From an uncultured Prevotellaceae bacterium (GTDB lineage: Bacteria; Bacteroidota; Bacteroidia; Bacteroidales; Bacteroidaceae), in contig CACXIP010000006.1 in the NCBI GenBank assembly GCA_902767775.1, forward strand, positions 1 through 64,000: 64,000 nucleotides of DNA, given 5' to 3'. The number at the start of each line of letters is the position of its first letter. Within the stretch, counting starts at the first letter, position 1. Of this stretch, positions 24,969-34,035 are shown one piece after another. The notes below the pieces were generated by a model that was not told the origin of the DNA, did not search any database, and was given only the letters and a program-made list of their open reading frames with translations. A program made the translations under genes and the position numbers.

Positions 24969-25048
24969 CGAGGGTGTGTCAAAATGAAGTGAACCCCAAA
25001 AGTTGGACAAAAAACTTTTGGGGTTCACTTCATTTTGACACACCCTCG
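24969..25048. mobile_element. 80-bp perfect palindrome, MITE-like or joined IS ends
   Basis: Arms 24969-25004 and 25013-25048 are perfect 36-bp inverted repeats around an 8-nt loop. The inner part of each arm (ACCCCAAAAGTTGGAC-like) resembles the ends of IS3-family elements as I remember them. No transposase is present. It could be two abutting IS ends, a miniature element or a very strong bidirectional terminator between the converging aldA and DnaJ-domain genes. Confidence 0.7.
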
Positions 25049-25070
25049 TTTTGGTTCTACAGATCTATCA

Positions 25071-25178
25071 CTCCTTCATCTTTCATCCTTCATCTTTCAT
25101 CCTTCATCTTTCATCCAGACATTCATCCTTCATCCTTCATCCAAATTTAATCCTTCATCCAAATTTAATCCTTCATTC
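25071..25178. repeat. Heptamer array TTCATCC/TTCATCT
   Basis: Many 7-bp units TTCATCC and TTCATCT, then a doubled CCAAATTTAATCCTTCAT. It is the reverse complement of the GGATGAA units at 24798-24935, so the two arrays flank the palindrome in inverted orientation. The array runs to the stop codon of the next gene (25182). Confidence 0.85.
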
Positions 25179-25181
25179 AAA

Positions 25182-25970
25182 TCAAAGTCCTCTGGATTTG
25201 TAAATCTTTTCCTTGGCGGCGTTGATTTCCTGGAACTTCTTCTCGGCAGCCTTGCGGACATCCTCACCCAACTTGGCCACACGGTCGGGATGGTGCTCAA
25301 GGGCCAACTTGCGGTAGGCTTTCTTCACCTCCTCGTCGCTGGCGTCTGGCGAGATGCCCAATACCTTATAGGCATCCTCAAGCGAACCGCCGGATGAACT
25401 GCCACTGTCGAGATGAAGCATCGAATCCACATCGCTTGCTGAAAGTCCCATGTACTGTGCCACCTCGTAGAGCGCATTCAGCTCGTTGGTGGGCAGACTG
25501 CCGTCGGCCTTCGCTATCTCCACCAGAAAGGCGAGCAGTTGCAGACGCTCGCTGTAGTTGAGATTGGCGGCTATCTGAACACACACCTGACGAATCTTAT
25601 TGCGGTACATGTAGGGATTGGTCCTGCTCTGCTCCTCAAAGAGACGCAGGAGAATCTCATTGCCTTGCTGCGCGGCTTCGTCGCCAAAGTTGTTGCGGAG
25701 AAAAGCGCGCACATACTCCATCTCAGAATGCATCACCTTGCCGTCGGCCTTGATGACATAAGAGGCCAACACCAGCATGGAAAACATGAAGCTGTTGCGC
25801 TGACCCTGTGCCTGCGCATTGGGGTCTCCGTAACCTCCTCCTCCGTCCTGCTGATTCTCTTCATCAAAGATGGAGTCGATGATGTTGCCGATGAAATAAC
25901 CGGCAAACGCCCCTAAAGGACCTCCGGTCATGAAACCTAGCGCACCGCCTATCCATTTGAAAATTCCCAT
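25182..25970 (-). CDS. DjlA-like co-chaperone (TerB-like plus J domain)
   Basis: A 262-residue protein. The N-terminus ([21 protein letters not shown]) is a Gly-rich membrane-associated segment. Residues about 60-185 resemble a TerB-like helical domain ([29 protein letters not shown]). The C-terminal J domain carries LEHHPDRV, with the HPD that stimulates DnaK. It follows the HsdR_N-like gene by 28 bp and is probably co-transcribed with it. Confidence 0.88.
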   Translation of the reverse strand: MGIFKWIGGALGFMTGGPLGAFAGYFIGNIIDSIFDEENQQDGGGGYGDPNAQAQGQRNSFMFSMLVLASYVIKADGKVMHSEMEYVRAFLRNNFGDEAAQQGNEILLRLFEEQSRTNPYMYRNKIRQVCVQIAANLNYSERLQLLAFLVEIAKADGSLPTNELNALYEVAQYMGLSASDVDSMLHLDSGSSSGGSLEDAYKVLGISPDASDEEVKKAYRKLALEHHPDRVAKLGEDVRKAAEKKFQEINAAKEKIYKSRGL

Positions 25971-25998
25971 ATGCTAATAGTTTGTTGATTCAAAAATG

Positions 25999-26448
25999 TT
26001 AAATATTTTCGTACTTTGGTATTTCTGTCAAAAATAAATAATTTTGATGCTCATAATCCATCTTGCAACAATAGTGCTCCATCCCGTTGCTCACTATCAG
26101 GTAGTCCACACGAAGCTGCATGTTGTAAACGGATATCTGGTCGAACACCCGCTGGGAGAGGGGGATGGTGGGGGCCTTGTACTCGATGATCATCCTTGGC
26201 TGGGCATGAAGACCGTAAAGCACACTGTCACAACGGAGCTTCTTCTGACCCACTGACAGTTCCACCTCATTGGCAAGAAGAGAGGCGGGATAGCCAAGGT
26301 GCCCGATAAGGTAGTGGACGAAATGCTGCCTAACCCATTCCTCAGGGGTCAGGGCCACATAGCGGCGGCGAAGGTCGTCGAATATCTTGGGCTTGCCTCC
26401 TCGGTTGATAATTTTTACAGGGTATGATGGCAGGTTGATTGGAAACAT
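25999..26448 (-). CDS. Type I restriction R-subunit N-terminal-like protein (stand-alone)
   Basis: A 149-residue protein resembling the HSDR_N_2 domain, a PD-(D/E)xK nuclease fold: CDSVLYGL supplies the Asp and MIIEYKAP the E-x-K. It is a complete small protein, not a broken restriction gene: it has a perfect promoter and a clean stop, and similar short proteins are found next to holA in Bacteroidales as I recall. Function unknown; a DNA repair or nucleic-acid role is inferred. Confidence 0.7.
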   Translation of the reverse strand: MFPINLPSYPVKIINRGGKPKIFDDLRRRYVALTPEEWVRQHFVHYLIGHLGYPASLLANEVELSVGQKKLRCDSVLYGLHAQPRMIIEYKAPTIPLSQRVFDQISVYNMQLRVDYLIVSNGMEHYCCKMDYEHQNYLFLTEIPKYENI

Positions 26449-26460
26449 TTTATTATCTTT

Positions 26461-26492
26461 GCACTATCTTTGCAGTCACGCAAAGATAGTGC
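26461..26492. promoter_or_regulatory. Palindromic divergent promoter core
   Basis: The 13-bp arms GCACTATCTTTGC and GCAAAGATAGTGC with a 6-nt spacer place one perfect -7 box (TATCTTTG) on each strand, at 26465-26472 (+) and 26481-26488 (-). A second plus-strand TATCTTTG lies at 26454-26461. Confidence 0.8.
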
Positions 26493-26511
26493 AAATCATG
26501 TGTTTCTCAAA
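26481..26511 (-). promoter_or_regulatory. Promoter of the HsdR_N-like gene
   Basis: On the minus strand TTTG (26511-26508), 19 nt and TATCTTTG (26488-26481) match the consensus exactly. The ATG at 26448 lies about 30 nt after the likely start of transcription. Confidence 0.75.
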
Positions 26512-26577
26512 ACGAAAAGTGAAGTTTTTCAGCCAGCAACAGCTAAATACTTCCTTTGATAACTGAAAATCGGCAAA

Positions 26578-27591
26578 ATGGCAACCAAACAAACTGTTGA
26601 CACCATCATGGGCGACCTTAGGGCGCGGCGGTTCAAACCCATCTACATTCTCATGGGGGAGGAACCTTATTATATAGACATGATCTCTGACTATATAGAG
26701 AATAATGTCATGCCGCCTGAGGAAAGGGATTTCAACCAAACCGTCGTCTATGGCGTGGACACCTCCGCAGCACAGGTGGTGGACATGGCACGGCGATTCC
26801 CCATGATGGCGGAATACCAGGTCGTCATCGTCAAGGAGGCGCAGAACATCAAAAACTGGGACAGGCTCGACAGCTATCTTGAGAAACCGCTCAACACGAC
26901 CATCCTCGTCATCTGCTACAAGCACGGCACGCTTGATGCACGCAAGAAATACCTCACCAAGGCTGCCGCCGTGGGGGTGGTGTTCAAAAGCGAGAAACTT
27001 AGGGAAAACGCAATTCCCGCTTTCATCGATGAGTATGTCAAGACATGCAAGGCCACCATCGACCAAAAGGCTAAGGCGATGATTGCCGACTTCATCGGCT
27101 CAGACCTCTCACGCATCACATCAGAAATCGACAAGGTACTGGTCTCCATGCCGGAAGGGGAAAGGAAACTGACACCCGAGGTGGTGGAGCAGAAAATAGG
27201 CATCAGCAAAGACTACAATATGTTTGAACTCCGCGATGCTCTCATCAACAGGGATGTGCTGAAGGCTAACAGGATAGTAAAATATCTTGACAGCAATCCT
27301 AAGGCTGCCTCGCTCTACGCTTTCCTGCCCGGACTGTTCTCCTTCTTCCAAAACCTGATGGTGGCTCACTACACCGACCGGACGGATAGGGGAGTGATGC
27401 TCGCTCTCGGCTTCAGGTCGGAATGGGCAGTGAAGGACTACATGAAGGCCCTGCGGGTGTTCTCTGCTGGAAAGACAATGAAAATCATCCAGCAAATCAG
27501 AGAAACTGACGCTAAAAGTAAGGGTATAGATAACCCAAATACGTCGCCTGGTGAGCTCCTCAAGCAACTTGTTTACTTCATCTTGCATTGA
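26578..27591 (+). CDS. holA: DNA polymerase III subunit delta
   Basis: A 337-residue protein with the HolA layout: YILMGEEPYYIDMISDYIE at the N-terminus (P-loop-like fold), EAQNIKNWDRLDSYLEKP and the C-terminal helical collar domain. It is the clamp-loader subunit that opens the beta clamp during replication. It is expressed from the divergent promoter region shared with the HsdR_N-like gene and followed by a strong terminator. Confidence 0.88.
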   Translation: MATKQTVDTIMGDLRARRFKPIYILMGEEPYYIDMISDYIENNVMPPEERDFNQTVVYGVDTSAAQVVDMARRFPMMAEYQVVIVKEAQNIKNWDRLDSYLEKPLNTTILVICYKHGTLDARKKYLTKAAAVGVVFKSEKLRENAIPAFIDEYVKTCKATIDQKAKAMIADFIGSDLSRITSEIDKVLVSMPEGERKLTPEVVEQKIGISKDYNMFELRDALINRDVLKANRIVKYLDSNPKAASLYAFLPGLFSFFQNLMVAHYTDRTDRGVMLALGFRSEWAVKDYMKALRVFSAGKTMKIIQQIRETDAKSKGIDNPNTSPGELLKQLVYFILH

Positions 27592-27634
27592 TTTTTTGAC
27601 TTTTTGGGCAAAAAATGCCTTCTGGCTCACCTAG

Positions 27635-27663
27635 AACGCTCCTACACAATGGGGCGTTTTTTT
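27635..27663 (+). terminator. Terminator after holA
   Basis: AACGCTCC pairs with GGGGCGTT (one G-T pair) across an 8-nt loop and runs into a string of seven Ts, about 45 nt past the holA stop. Confidence 0.85.
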
Positions 27664-28284
27664 ACACCTAAATCGCAACAAGACAAATCTTTTACCCCTT
27701 TTTTGATGCTTCAAAACTCGCATTTTTGACAAAAACCAAGGGTGTCGTGGGTAAAAAACGAAAAATGCGGTTTTTTGAGTTTTTTCGACCTGTCTTCTTT
27801 TCGGATTAAGATTTTTTAGTATTTACAAAACCATAATTGGATTAAATATTTTAAAATGTAAATCAATAAATTAACAATTTGCAATTTATATTTGTTATTT
27901 AAATAACGATATTTGAAAATGCAAAAGTGTCAAACAATTCACATTTAAATTTGTGTATGAATATTTATACATTCATTCAATTCAAGTGTAAATTACAAAT
28001 AACCAATAGTTTACAACCAAATACAAAAGTATTTTCTATAGTAATGAAGGTGCAAAACAGTGGTTTTGTCCCTAAAATAGGTATTTTTACATTGTATATG
28101 CAATTGTAAATATCAGATAACCAATAATATATGCTCTATTACTATAGTTTTTGTTTGATTTGATTTCAATATGTAAATCGATTCTTGCATTTACATTCAT
28201 GAATCTTAGTTTTCTTTTGTAAAACCACCGTAAAATTTACATTTACAAATTTAAAACCTTTACTATAAATTTTTTCAAAAAAGT

Positions 28285-28316
28285 CTTGCATAATTCAAAA
28301 AAAAGGTTTAACTTTG
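28285..28316 (+). promoter_or_regulatory. Promoter of the HTH regulator gene
   Basis: CTTG (28285-28288), 20 nt and TAACTTTG (28309-28316). The ATG at 28369 lies about 50 nt downstream. Confidence 0.6.
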
Positions 28317-28368
28317 TAAAATCTTAGTGAAGAGACCCAAAAAATGGGTGAATCACTTACTTAACAGC

Positions 28369-28824
28369 ATGAAAGAACGTATCAGAAAAATCATGGAGTC
28401 ATTGAATATGACCCAGCAGAGCTTTTCGGAGTTCCTCGGGATATCGTCCGCCACATTGAGCGGCATATTCACCGGAAGGACTAAGCCCACTCATGGGATT
28501 ACTGATGCCATACATAAGAAACTGCCACATATCAATATGATGTGGGTGCTCTACGGAGAGGGCGATATGTATGTCGATTCTTCTGATAAACAACCAGGTT
28601 CTGAGCGTGTTGCATCACCTACTGGACAGATGGAATTGGACTTTGAGGATGAGCCTACTGTTTCAGGGAAAATAACGGGTGTGAAAGCACGTCAGGCTGC
28701 TTCTGGTAACGATACCACAGCAAAGGCAATGAAAAATGTTGACAAGCCAAGGAGGCGAATCACAGAAATAAAGGTTTACTACGACGATCTGACCTATGAG
28801 TCTTTCGTCCCGGAAAAGAAATAA
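28369..28824 (+). CDS. Helix-turn-helix (XRE-like) transcriptional regulator
   Basis: A 151-residue protein starting at ATG 28369 (MKERIRKIMESLNMTQ); an upstream GTG at 28327 lies too close to the promoter. Residues 3-60 form an HTH domain (MTQQSFSEFLGISSATLSGIFTGRTKPT) with an MMWVLYGEGDMY segment often seen after phage-repressor-like HTHs. The rest is charged and low complexity with a basic patch (KPRRRITEIKVYYDD). It has its own promoter and terminator. Targets are unknown; the TTTACA-rich DNA upstream is a candidate operator region. Confidence 0.75.
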   Translation: MKERIRKIMESLNMTQQSFSEFLGISSATLSGIFTGRTKPTHGITDAIHKKLPHINMMWVLYGEGDMYVDSSDKQPGSERVASPTGQMELDFEDEPTVSGKITGVKARQAASGNDTTAKAMKNVDKPRRRITEIKVYYDDLTYESFVPEKK

Positions 28825-28942
28825 ATAACACATATTCTATTAATATACATTTCCAATCAATCAATTATTTTTATTGGGCGTAGGCTTTGAGACATAGCCT
28901 CTTACGTCGATGTTTTCAACAACGGATAACATTTCTTCGGAT

Positions 28943-28980
28943 TACGGGCATCACTTGGTGTGTATGCCCGTAGTTTTTTT
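28943..28980 (+). terminator. Terminator after the HTH regulator gene
   Basis: TACGGGCAT (28943-28951) pairs with ATGCCCGTA (28964-28972) and is followed by GTTTTTTT. Confidence 0.85.
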
Positions 28981-29043
28981 ATGTATTCTCCTCAACATCA
29001 TCATTTTCTTCATCCAACTAACCTATAATTCATAGATTTTATC

Positions 29044-29051
29044 TACTTTTG
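29044..29051 (+). promoter_or_regulatory. -7 box directly in front of pyrK
   Basis: TACTTTTG ends 3 nt before the first ATG (29055). In this promoter class transcription starts a few bases after the box, so the mRNA could begin at or next to the start codon. No TTTG was found at the -33 distance. Confidence 0.5.
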
Positions 29052-29054
29052 CAC

Positions 29055-29834
29055 ATGATGAAAAAGTATATATTGGATTTAAAGGTGGTGAGCTGCGAAA
29101 GACTGGGCGACAGGTATGCCCTCCTGAAGCTTACTTCCGATGACTGCCTGCCAGAGATGCTGCCAGGACAGTTTGCCGAACTGAGAGTAGATGGTTCGCC
29201 GGGCACTTTCCTGAGACGTCCCATATCCATCAATTACCTGGATCGTGAGCACAATGAGGTGTGGTTTCTGGTGGCTATGGTCGGAGAGGGAACTTTCCGC
29301 TTGGGGACGCTGCGAAGAGGCGTTTTTCTCAACTGCATCATACCCCTGGGCAATGGTTTTTCTCTTCCCTCCACACCACAGGAGCGCATATTGCTCGTCG
29401 GAGGAGGAGTGGGGGTGGCGCCTCTGCTGTTCTTAGGTGCCCAACTCAGGCAGATGGGGTGCGAGTCTACCTTCCTGTTGGGGGCAAAAAAGGCATCCGA
29501 CCTGGTGGAACTTGACCTCTTCAGGGCGCAGGGACGTGTGTTCCTCACCACTGAGGATGGTTCCGAGGGCGAAAAGGGATTTGTCACCGGACACTCAGTT
29601 CTGCAAAAAGAGACGTTCGACCGCATCTGCACCTGCGGTCCCAAACCCATGATGCTGGCGGTGGCAAGGTTGGCTGCTGCCAAGGGAATCGACTGTGAGG
29701 TGTCGCTCGAGAACATGATGGCTTGTGGCCTTGGGGCCTGCCTCTGCTGTGTGGAACCAACCAAAGAGGGAAATATCTGTGTGTGCAAACAAGGTCCAGT
29801 GTTAAATATTAATCAACTGCTATGGCCAATCTAA
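29055..29834 (+). CDS. pyrK: Dihydroorotate dehydrogenase B, electron-transfer subunit
   Basis: A 259-residue flavoprotein. It has the FAD-binding FLRRPISI motif, the NAD-binding [14 protein letters not shown] motif and the [2Fe-2S] cysteines in [10 protein letters not shown] with a fourth Cys in NICVCKQG. It passes electrons from PyrD to NAD+ in pyrimidine synthesis. Starts at 29055 or 29058 are both possible; family proteins begin with KKYILDL-like sequence. Its end overlaps pyrD by 13 bp. Confidence 0.92.
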   Translation: MMKKYILDLKVVSCERLGDRYALLKLTSDDCLPEMLPGQFAELRVDGSPGTFLRRPISINYLDREHNEVWFLVAMVGEGTFRLGTLRRGVFLNCIIPLGNGFSLPSTPQERILLVGGGVGVAPLLFLGAQLRQMGCESTFLLGAKKASDLVELDLFRAQGRVFLTTEDGSEGEKGFVTGHSVLQKETFDRICTCGPKPMMLAVARLAAAKGIDCEVSLENMMACGLGACLCCVEPTKEGNICVCKQGPVLNINQLLWPI

Positions 29835-30730
29835 ATGTAAAAATAAATGACATCATCCTAAAGAATCCCGTGATGACGGCTTCGGGAACTTTTGGATATG
29901 GTCTTGAGTTTGCCGACTTCATCGACCTGAGCAACCTCGGTGGCATCATCGTCAAGGGTACCACACTGAATCCACGTGAGGGAAACGACTATCCCAGGAT
30001 GGCGGAGACAGCGATGGGGATGCTCAACTGCGTGGGACTGCAGAACAAGGGGGTGGATTATTTCTGCTCTCATATCTACCCTCAGGTGTGTGACCTCGAC
30101 ACGCAGGTCATCGTCAATGTGAGCGGGTCCTCGCCCGATGACTATGCAGAGTGTGCAGCGCGCATTGATGCACTGGAACGCATCAACGCCATAGAACTCA
30201 ATATCTCCTGCCCCAACGTGCGGCAGGGAGGCATGGCGTTCGGCGTGACGACGGCAGGAGCGGCCTCTGTCGTCAGGGCAGTGCGTGCACGCTACCACAA
30301 GACGCTCATCGTAAAACTCTCGCCCAATGTCACCGACATCGCCGACATCGCACGGGCATGTGAGGCGGAGGGAGCGGACAGCGTGTCGCTCATCAACACC
30401 CTCATGGGGATGGCTGTGGACATCGAGCGGCGGCGCCCGGTGCTCAGCATCGGCACAGGAGGCCTCAGCGGGCCCGCTGTGAAGCCTGTAGCCCTGCGGA
30501 TGGTGTGGCAGGTCGCCAAGGCCGTCAAAATACCCGTGGTGGGCCTGGGAGGCATCTCTACGGCGACGGATGCCATTGAGTTCCTTATGGTGGGCGCTAC
30601 GGCCATAGAGGTGGGCACTGCCAATTTCATCGACCCTGCTGTCACTGTGAAAATCCGCGATGGCATCAACGAGTGGCTCGACAGCCATGGCATCGATGAT
30701 GTCAACGACATTATCGGAACTATTGGATAG
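29822..30730 (+). CDS. pyrD: Dihydroorotate dehydrogenase B, catalytic subunit
   Basis: A 302-residue class 1B enzyme: [34 protein letters not shown], catalytic Cys in LNISCPNV and the FMN-binding [19 protein letters not shown]. It oxidises dihydroorotate to orotate with PyrK as partner. The start overlaps pyrK, giving a coupled pyrK-pyrD pair. Confidence 0.95.
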   Translation: MANLNVKINDIILKNPVMTASGTFGYGLEFADFIDLSNLGGIIVKGTTLNPREGNDYPRMAETAMGMLNCVGLQNKGVDYFCSHIYPQVCDLDTQVIVNVSGSSPDDYAECAARIDALERINAIELNISCPNVRQGGMAFGVTTAGAASVVRAVRARYHKTLIVKLSPNVTDIADIARACEAEGADSVSLINTLMGMAVDIERRRPVLSIGTGGLSGPAVKPVALRMVWQVAKAVKIPVVGLGGISTATDAIEFLMVGATAIEVGTANFIDPAVTVKIRDGINEWLDSHGIDDVNDIIGTIG

Positions 30731-30763
30731 AAAAAATTTGAGGGCAGCAAGAGCTGCCCTCAA
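30731..30763 (-). terminator. Terminator between converging pyrD and aroC
   Basis: The 11-bp arms TTGAGGGCAGC (30738-30748) and GCTGCCCTCAA (30753-30763) enclose AAGA. On the minus strand the stem is followed by six Ts, so it serves aroC best; it can also stop pyrD transcripts. Confidence 0.8.
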
Positions 30764-30932
30764 CCAACACAAAAACTAAACTAGACTTAACTAAATTAAT
30801 GAGGATTTTCGCAAACCCCAATTAATCGATTGCAAACTTATTAAAATATTTTGTATTTTACTTCCGTTTTGTAAAAAAATCGATTGTTTTTTTTGGAATA
30901 TTAACAAATAAAGGCATTTTTCCTTCAAATTG

Positions 30933-32009
30933 TTATAATCTGACTGTTCTGGACATGAGCAGATGGTCGAGCAAAACCATGGCTGCCATGGCTTCAACTA
31001 TGGGAACGGCACGGGGCACCACACAGGGGTCGTGGCGGCCGCGGGCCTTGAAGGTGGTGGACTGACCGTCCATGTCGATGGTGGCCTGCTCCTGAAGGAT
31101 GGTGGCAACAGGTTTGAATGCCACCCTGAAATAGATGTCCTCACCATTGCTCACACCGCCCTGGATGCCGCCGCTGTGGTTGGTGGCTGTACCTATCGTA
31201 CCCTCCTTGTTGATGAACACGTCGTTGAGTTCGCTGCCCCTCTGTGAGGCGCAGGCAAAACCTTCACCATATTCGAAACCCTTCACGGCATTGATGCTGA
31301 GCATGGCACCACCGAGAGCAGCATGGAGCTTGCCAAATTCCGGTTCGCCGACTCCGACGGGACAGCCTGTCACGACACAGGTGATGATGCCGCCGATGGT
31401 GTCGCCCTCGCTCTTCACCTGACGGATGAGAGCGGCCATTTCCTCGGCCTTGGCTGAGTCGGGGCATCTCACGGCATTACGCTCAGCAGACTCGATGTCG
31501 TAGAGCTTGTAATTGTTCTCAAGGGCGATGTGACCCACCTGTGAGGTGTAGGCATGCACACTGATGCCCATCTGACGGAGAACCAACTTTGCGAATGCCC
31601 CACCTACGCATCGGCTAATGGTTGTTCGCGCCGATGTACGGCCACCTCCTCGATGGTCGCGAATACCATATTTTTGCTGATAGGTATAGTCGGCATGGGA
31701 GGGCCTGAACAGTCCTCTCAGGCTCTCGTAGTCCTGTGAGTGGTGGTTGGTGTTGCGCACCAGGAAACCAATTGGGGCACCTGTCGTCTTTCCCTCAAAA
31801 ATGCCGCTGAGCAGTTCCACACGGTCGGCCTCATCGCGTGAGGTGGTCAGGTCGCTCTGTCCGGGGCGTCGTCTGTTGAGCTCGGCCTGGATGAAGCTGA
31901 CGTCGATGTCGATGCCGGCTGGCATGCCGTCAATCACGCCACCCACGCCCTCACCGTGGCTCTCACCAAATGTGGTGAGGGTGAAGAGATGTCCGAAAGT
32001 GTTCCTCAT
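30933..32009 (-). CDS. aroC: Chorismate synthase
   Basis: A 358-residue protein starting at [24 protein letters not shown] (ATG at 32009; the frame extends upstream into the FKBP gene but without family sequence). Other signatures are [27 protein letters not shown] and [15 protein letters not shown]. It makes chorismate from EPSP using reduced FMN. It lies 11 bp behind the FKBP gene and feeds the Phe/Tyr operon elsewhere in the window. Confidence 0.96.
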   Translation of the reverse strand: MRNTFGHLFTLTTFGESHGEGVGGVIDGMPAGIDIDVSFIQAELNRRRPGQSDLTTSRDEADRVELLSGIFEGKTTGAPIGFLVRNTNHHSQDYESLRGLFRPSHADYTYQQKYGIRDHRGGGRTSARTTISRCVGGAFAKLVLRQMGISVHAYTSQVGHIALENNYKLYDIESAERNAVRCPDSAKAEEMAALIRQVKSEGDTIGGIITCVVTGCPVGVGEPEFGKLHAALGGAMLSINAVKGFEYGEGFACASQRGSELNDVFINKEGTIGTATNHSGGIQGGVSNGEDIYFRVAFKPVATILQEQATIDMDGQSTTFKARGRHDPCVVPRAVPIVEAMAAMVLLDHLLMSRTVRL

Positions 32010-32020
32010 TGCTTCACTGT

Positions 32021-32611
32021 TTAGTTGTTGCCGCAACCTCCGCCACCGCAACCTCCGCAGTCGCCACAGTCACCACCTCCGCAGTCACCGCAGTCGCCGC
32101 CTCCGCATCCGCCGCAGCCTTCACCGCTGAGCATCCTCGCCATCTGCTCCATCTCCTTGGCAGTGGCAGGCCTGTTCTCCAGCACCTCGCCCTTGAAATT
32201 GAGGTCGAGACCGGCATAGGGGTGGTTGAGGTCGACAGTCACCTTGTCGGCGGTGATTTCCAGCACGCGTGCGTTGAAGCGGTTGCCGTCGGCGTTCATC
32301 AGGGGGATGATGGCATCCACATAGATGAGCTTGTCGTCAAACTTGCCGTTGGGCATGAAGATTTTCTTGTCGAGGTCGACAATATGCTCCTCGTCATAAT
32401 CGCCATAGGCGTCGTCCTTGGAGATGACGAAGTCGAAGGTCTCGCCACGGCTGAGTTGGACAAGTGCCTCCTCAAATTTGGGCAGGGTCATCTCCATGCC
32501 GCTGATGAACCAGAAGGGACGTCCCTCCTCGGTCTGCTCCAGCATCATCCGCTCGCCATCCACTTCGGCGAACAGGCTGTACGATAGTACAATGTAATTG
32601 TTGTTGTCCAT
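32021..32611 (-). CDS. slyD: SlyD-like FKBP peptidyl-prolyl isomerase with Cys/Gly tail
   Basis: A 196-residue protein. Residues 1-160 follow the SlyD FKBP plus insert-in-flap layout ([56 protein letters not shown]). The last 30 residues are almost only Gly, Cys and Asp with eight Cys, in [13 protein letters not shown]-type repeats. SlyD binds nickel and other metals through a His/Cys-rich tail and aids folding and hydrogenase maturation; here the tail has no His. An ATG two codons upstream (32617) is an alternative start. Confidence 0.9.
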   Translation of the reverse strand: MDNNNYIVLSYSLFAEVDGERMMLEQTEEGRPFWFISGMEMTLPKFEEALVQLSRGETFDFVISKDDAYGDYDEEHIVDLDKKIFMPNGKFDDKLIYVDAIIPLMNADGNRFNARVLEITADKVTVDLNHPYAGLDLNFKGEVLENRPATAKEMEQMARMLSGEGCGGCGGGDCGDCGGGDCGDCGGCGGGGCGNN

Positions 32612-32694
32612 AATCAATAGTTGGTTGATTCCGCAAAGATGCCTTGTAGGAAGGGACTGTCATTTTGCGAAATTGTATGTTGCGAAATTTTCCG

Positions 32695-32702
32695 CAAAGA
32701 TA
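32695..32702 (-). promoter_or_regulatory. -7 box for the slyD-aroC pair
   Basis: The minus strand reads TATCTTTG about 84 nt before the slyD ATG. A near copy (CATCTTTG) lies at 32634-32641. Confidence 0.45.
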
Positions 32703-32746
32703 CTGAAAAAATCTATTATGCTATTATAATGAAAGCAATTTCTCTT

Positions 32747-33871
32747 CTATTTCTCCAAAGTTTCCACCACCTTTTCCAACAAGCTGATGATGGGAAGATG
32801 CTGGGGACAGGCATCCTCGCACTGTCCGCACTGTATGCAGGCTGAGGCTTTCTCGCCACCGGGGCGCCATTTGTATTCGTTGCGTGCCTCATCCAGGGTG
32901 CCATACATTTTGTATACATTCATCACTGAGAAAATCTCGGGGATATGAATGTCCATGGGACAGCCTGGCGTGCAGTAGTGGCATGAGGTACAGGCGATGC
33001 CGTCAAACTGTGACAATGCCTGGCGGGCAGACTCCAGCACTTTCTGCTCCTCGTCATTGAGAGGCTGCATCTGGCGCATAAACGACAAGTTGTCCTCCAT
33101 CTGTTCCATATTCGACATGCCGCTGAGCACCACCATCACGTTGGGCAGTGATGCAGTGAAGCGGATGGCCCATGAGGCATAAGATGCATCGGGGTTTGCC
33201 TGATGCAGGATATCCTTTACCTGCTGGGGCGGGTCTGCCAGTTTTCCTCCCTTCACAGGTTCCATCACGATGACGGGCTTGCCATGCCTGACAGCCACCT
33301 CATAGCATTGACGTGAGGCAATCAGAGGGTCCTCCCAGTCGGAATAGTTGATTTGGAGTTGCACAAATTCTGTGTCAGGATGCTCGGTGAGCAGTTCGTC
33401 AAGCTGTTCGGGAGTGGAATGGAAAGAGAATCCATAATGGCGGATCAGCCCTTCCTCCTTCAGTTTCCTCATGTATTCCCAAATGCCAAATTGGCTGAAT
33501 CTCTCCTTGTTCCCTGAGTCGATGCCGTGGAGAAGGTAAAAGTCGAAATAGCCTGCCCCGGTGCGCTCAAGGCTCACTTTGATTTCTTCCTTGGCTTCCT
33601 CTTCGCTCTTGCAGGCAAATTCTGAGGCATTGAGCTTGTCGGCCAGATAATAGCTTTCACGTGGATAACGGTCGCAGAGCGCGGCCTTGGTGGCTGCTTC
33701 CGACCCCTCATAGACATAGGCTGTGTCGAAATACTTGCCGCCGGCTTCGATGAAGGCATCCACCATGTTCTTGGTGTGCTCCACATCAATGTCTTTCGTT
33801 CCCTCAATTCTGGGCAGCCGCATCATGCCGAAACCCAGTTTCATGCAGTTGTCAATCAGTCTGTTTTCCAT
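32747..33871 (-). CDS. Aldo/keto reductase with C-terminal 4Fe-4S clusters
   Basis: A 374-residue protein. The TIM-barrel AKR part shows the tetrad in FDTAYVYEGSE (Asp, Tyr), LADKLN (Lys) and FYLLHGID (His). After residue 290 it carries ACTSCHYCTPGCPMDI and ACIQCGQCEDACPQ, two ferredoxin-like Cys clusters. This is the anaerobe-type Fe-S aldo/keto reductase; the substrate is unknown. A weak -7 box (TATCTTCG on the minus strand) precedes it. Confidence 0.88.
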   Translation of the reverse strand: MENRLIDNCMKLGFGMMRLPRIEGTKDIDVEHTKNMVDAFIEAGGKYFDTAYVYEGSEAATKAALCDRYPRESYYLADKLNASEFACKSEEEAKEEIKVSLERTGAGYFDFYLLHGIDSGNKERFSQFGIWEYMRKLKEEGLIRHYGFSFHSTPEQLDELLTEHPDTEFVQLQINYSDWEDPLIASRQCYEVAVRHGKPVIVMEPVKGGKLADPPQQVKDILHQANPDASYASWAIRFTASLPNVMVVLSGMSNMEQMEDNLSFMRQMQPLNDEEQKVLESARQALSQFDGIACTSCHYCTPGCPMDIHIPEIFSVMNVYKMYGTLDEARNEYKWRPGGEKASACIQCGQCEDACPQHLPIISLLEKVVETLEK

Positions 33872-33970
33872 ATCGAATGCATTTTTCTACATGCTACGAA
33901 GATAAGAAAAATCCCGCAACAACCAAATCTTTCGACCAAAAGATGCTGCTTTCGTGCCTTGTATGGCACA

Positions 33971-34004
33971 AAAAGGGGCGGACTCATCTTGTCCGCCCCT
34001 TTTA
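33971..34004 (-). terminator. Bidirectional terminator of the ffh-2-oxoacid oxidoreductase operon
   Basis: Perfect 13-bp arms AAAAGGGGCGGAC / GTCCGCCCCTTTT with a 7-nt loop, with T-runs on either strand, 32 bp past the last gene of the operon. Confidence 0.9.
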
Positions 34005-34035
34005 TGGTGGTCATGCAGCCCATGGCTGCTTGTTT

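Larger units (their letters stand above)
27592..28368. other. AT-rich intergenic region with clustered TGTAAA/TTTACA motifs
   Basis: About 780 bp with no supported gene. After the holA terminator the DNA is very AT-rich. TGTAAA or its complement TTTACA occurs about eleven times between 27821 and 28247, roughly at 27822, 27857, 27987, 28010, 28086, 28105, 28172, 28190, 28218, 28236 and 28242. Nothing resembling a tRNA or known riboswitch was recognised. Confidence 0.6.

Noticed and set aside
24932-25397. Two plus-strand ORFs through the palindrome and heptamer repeats
   Set aside because: They encode low-complexity repeats (FILHPSS type) and overlap the DnaJ-domain gene.
25999-26448. Fragment of a broken restriction enzyme
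   Set aside because: Only the N-terminal-like domain is present, but it has its own perfect promoter, start and stop, and no methylase or specificity genes surround it.
27927-28109. 60-codon ORF in the AT-rich region
   Set aside because: Very AT-rich composition, no domain and no promoter; openness may be by chance.
32010-32051. N-terminal extension of aroC
   Set aside because: It overlaps the end of the FKBP gene in another frame; the chorismate synthase family starts at MRNTFG.
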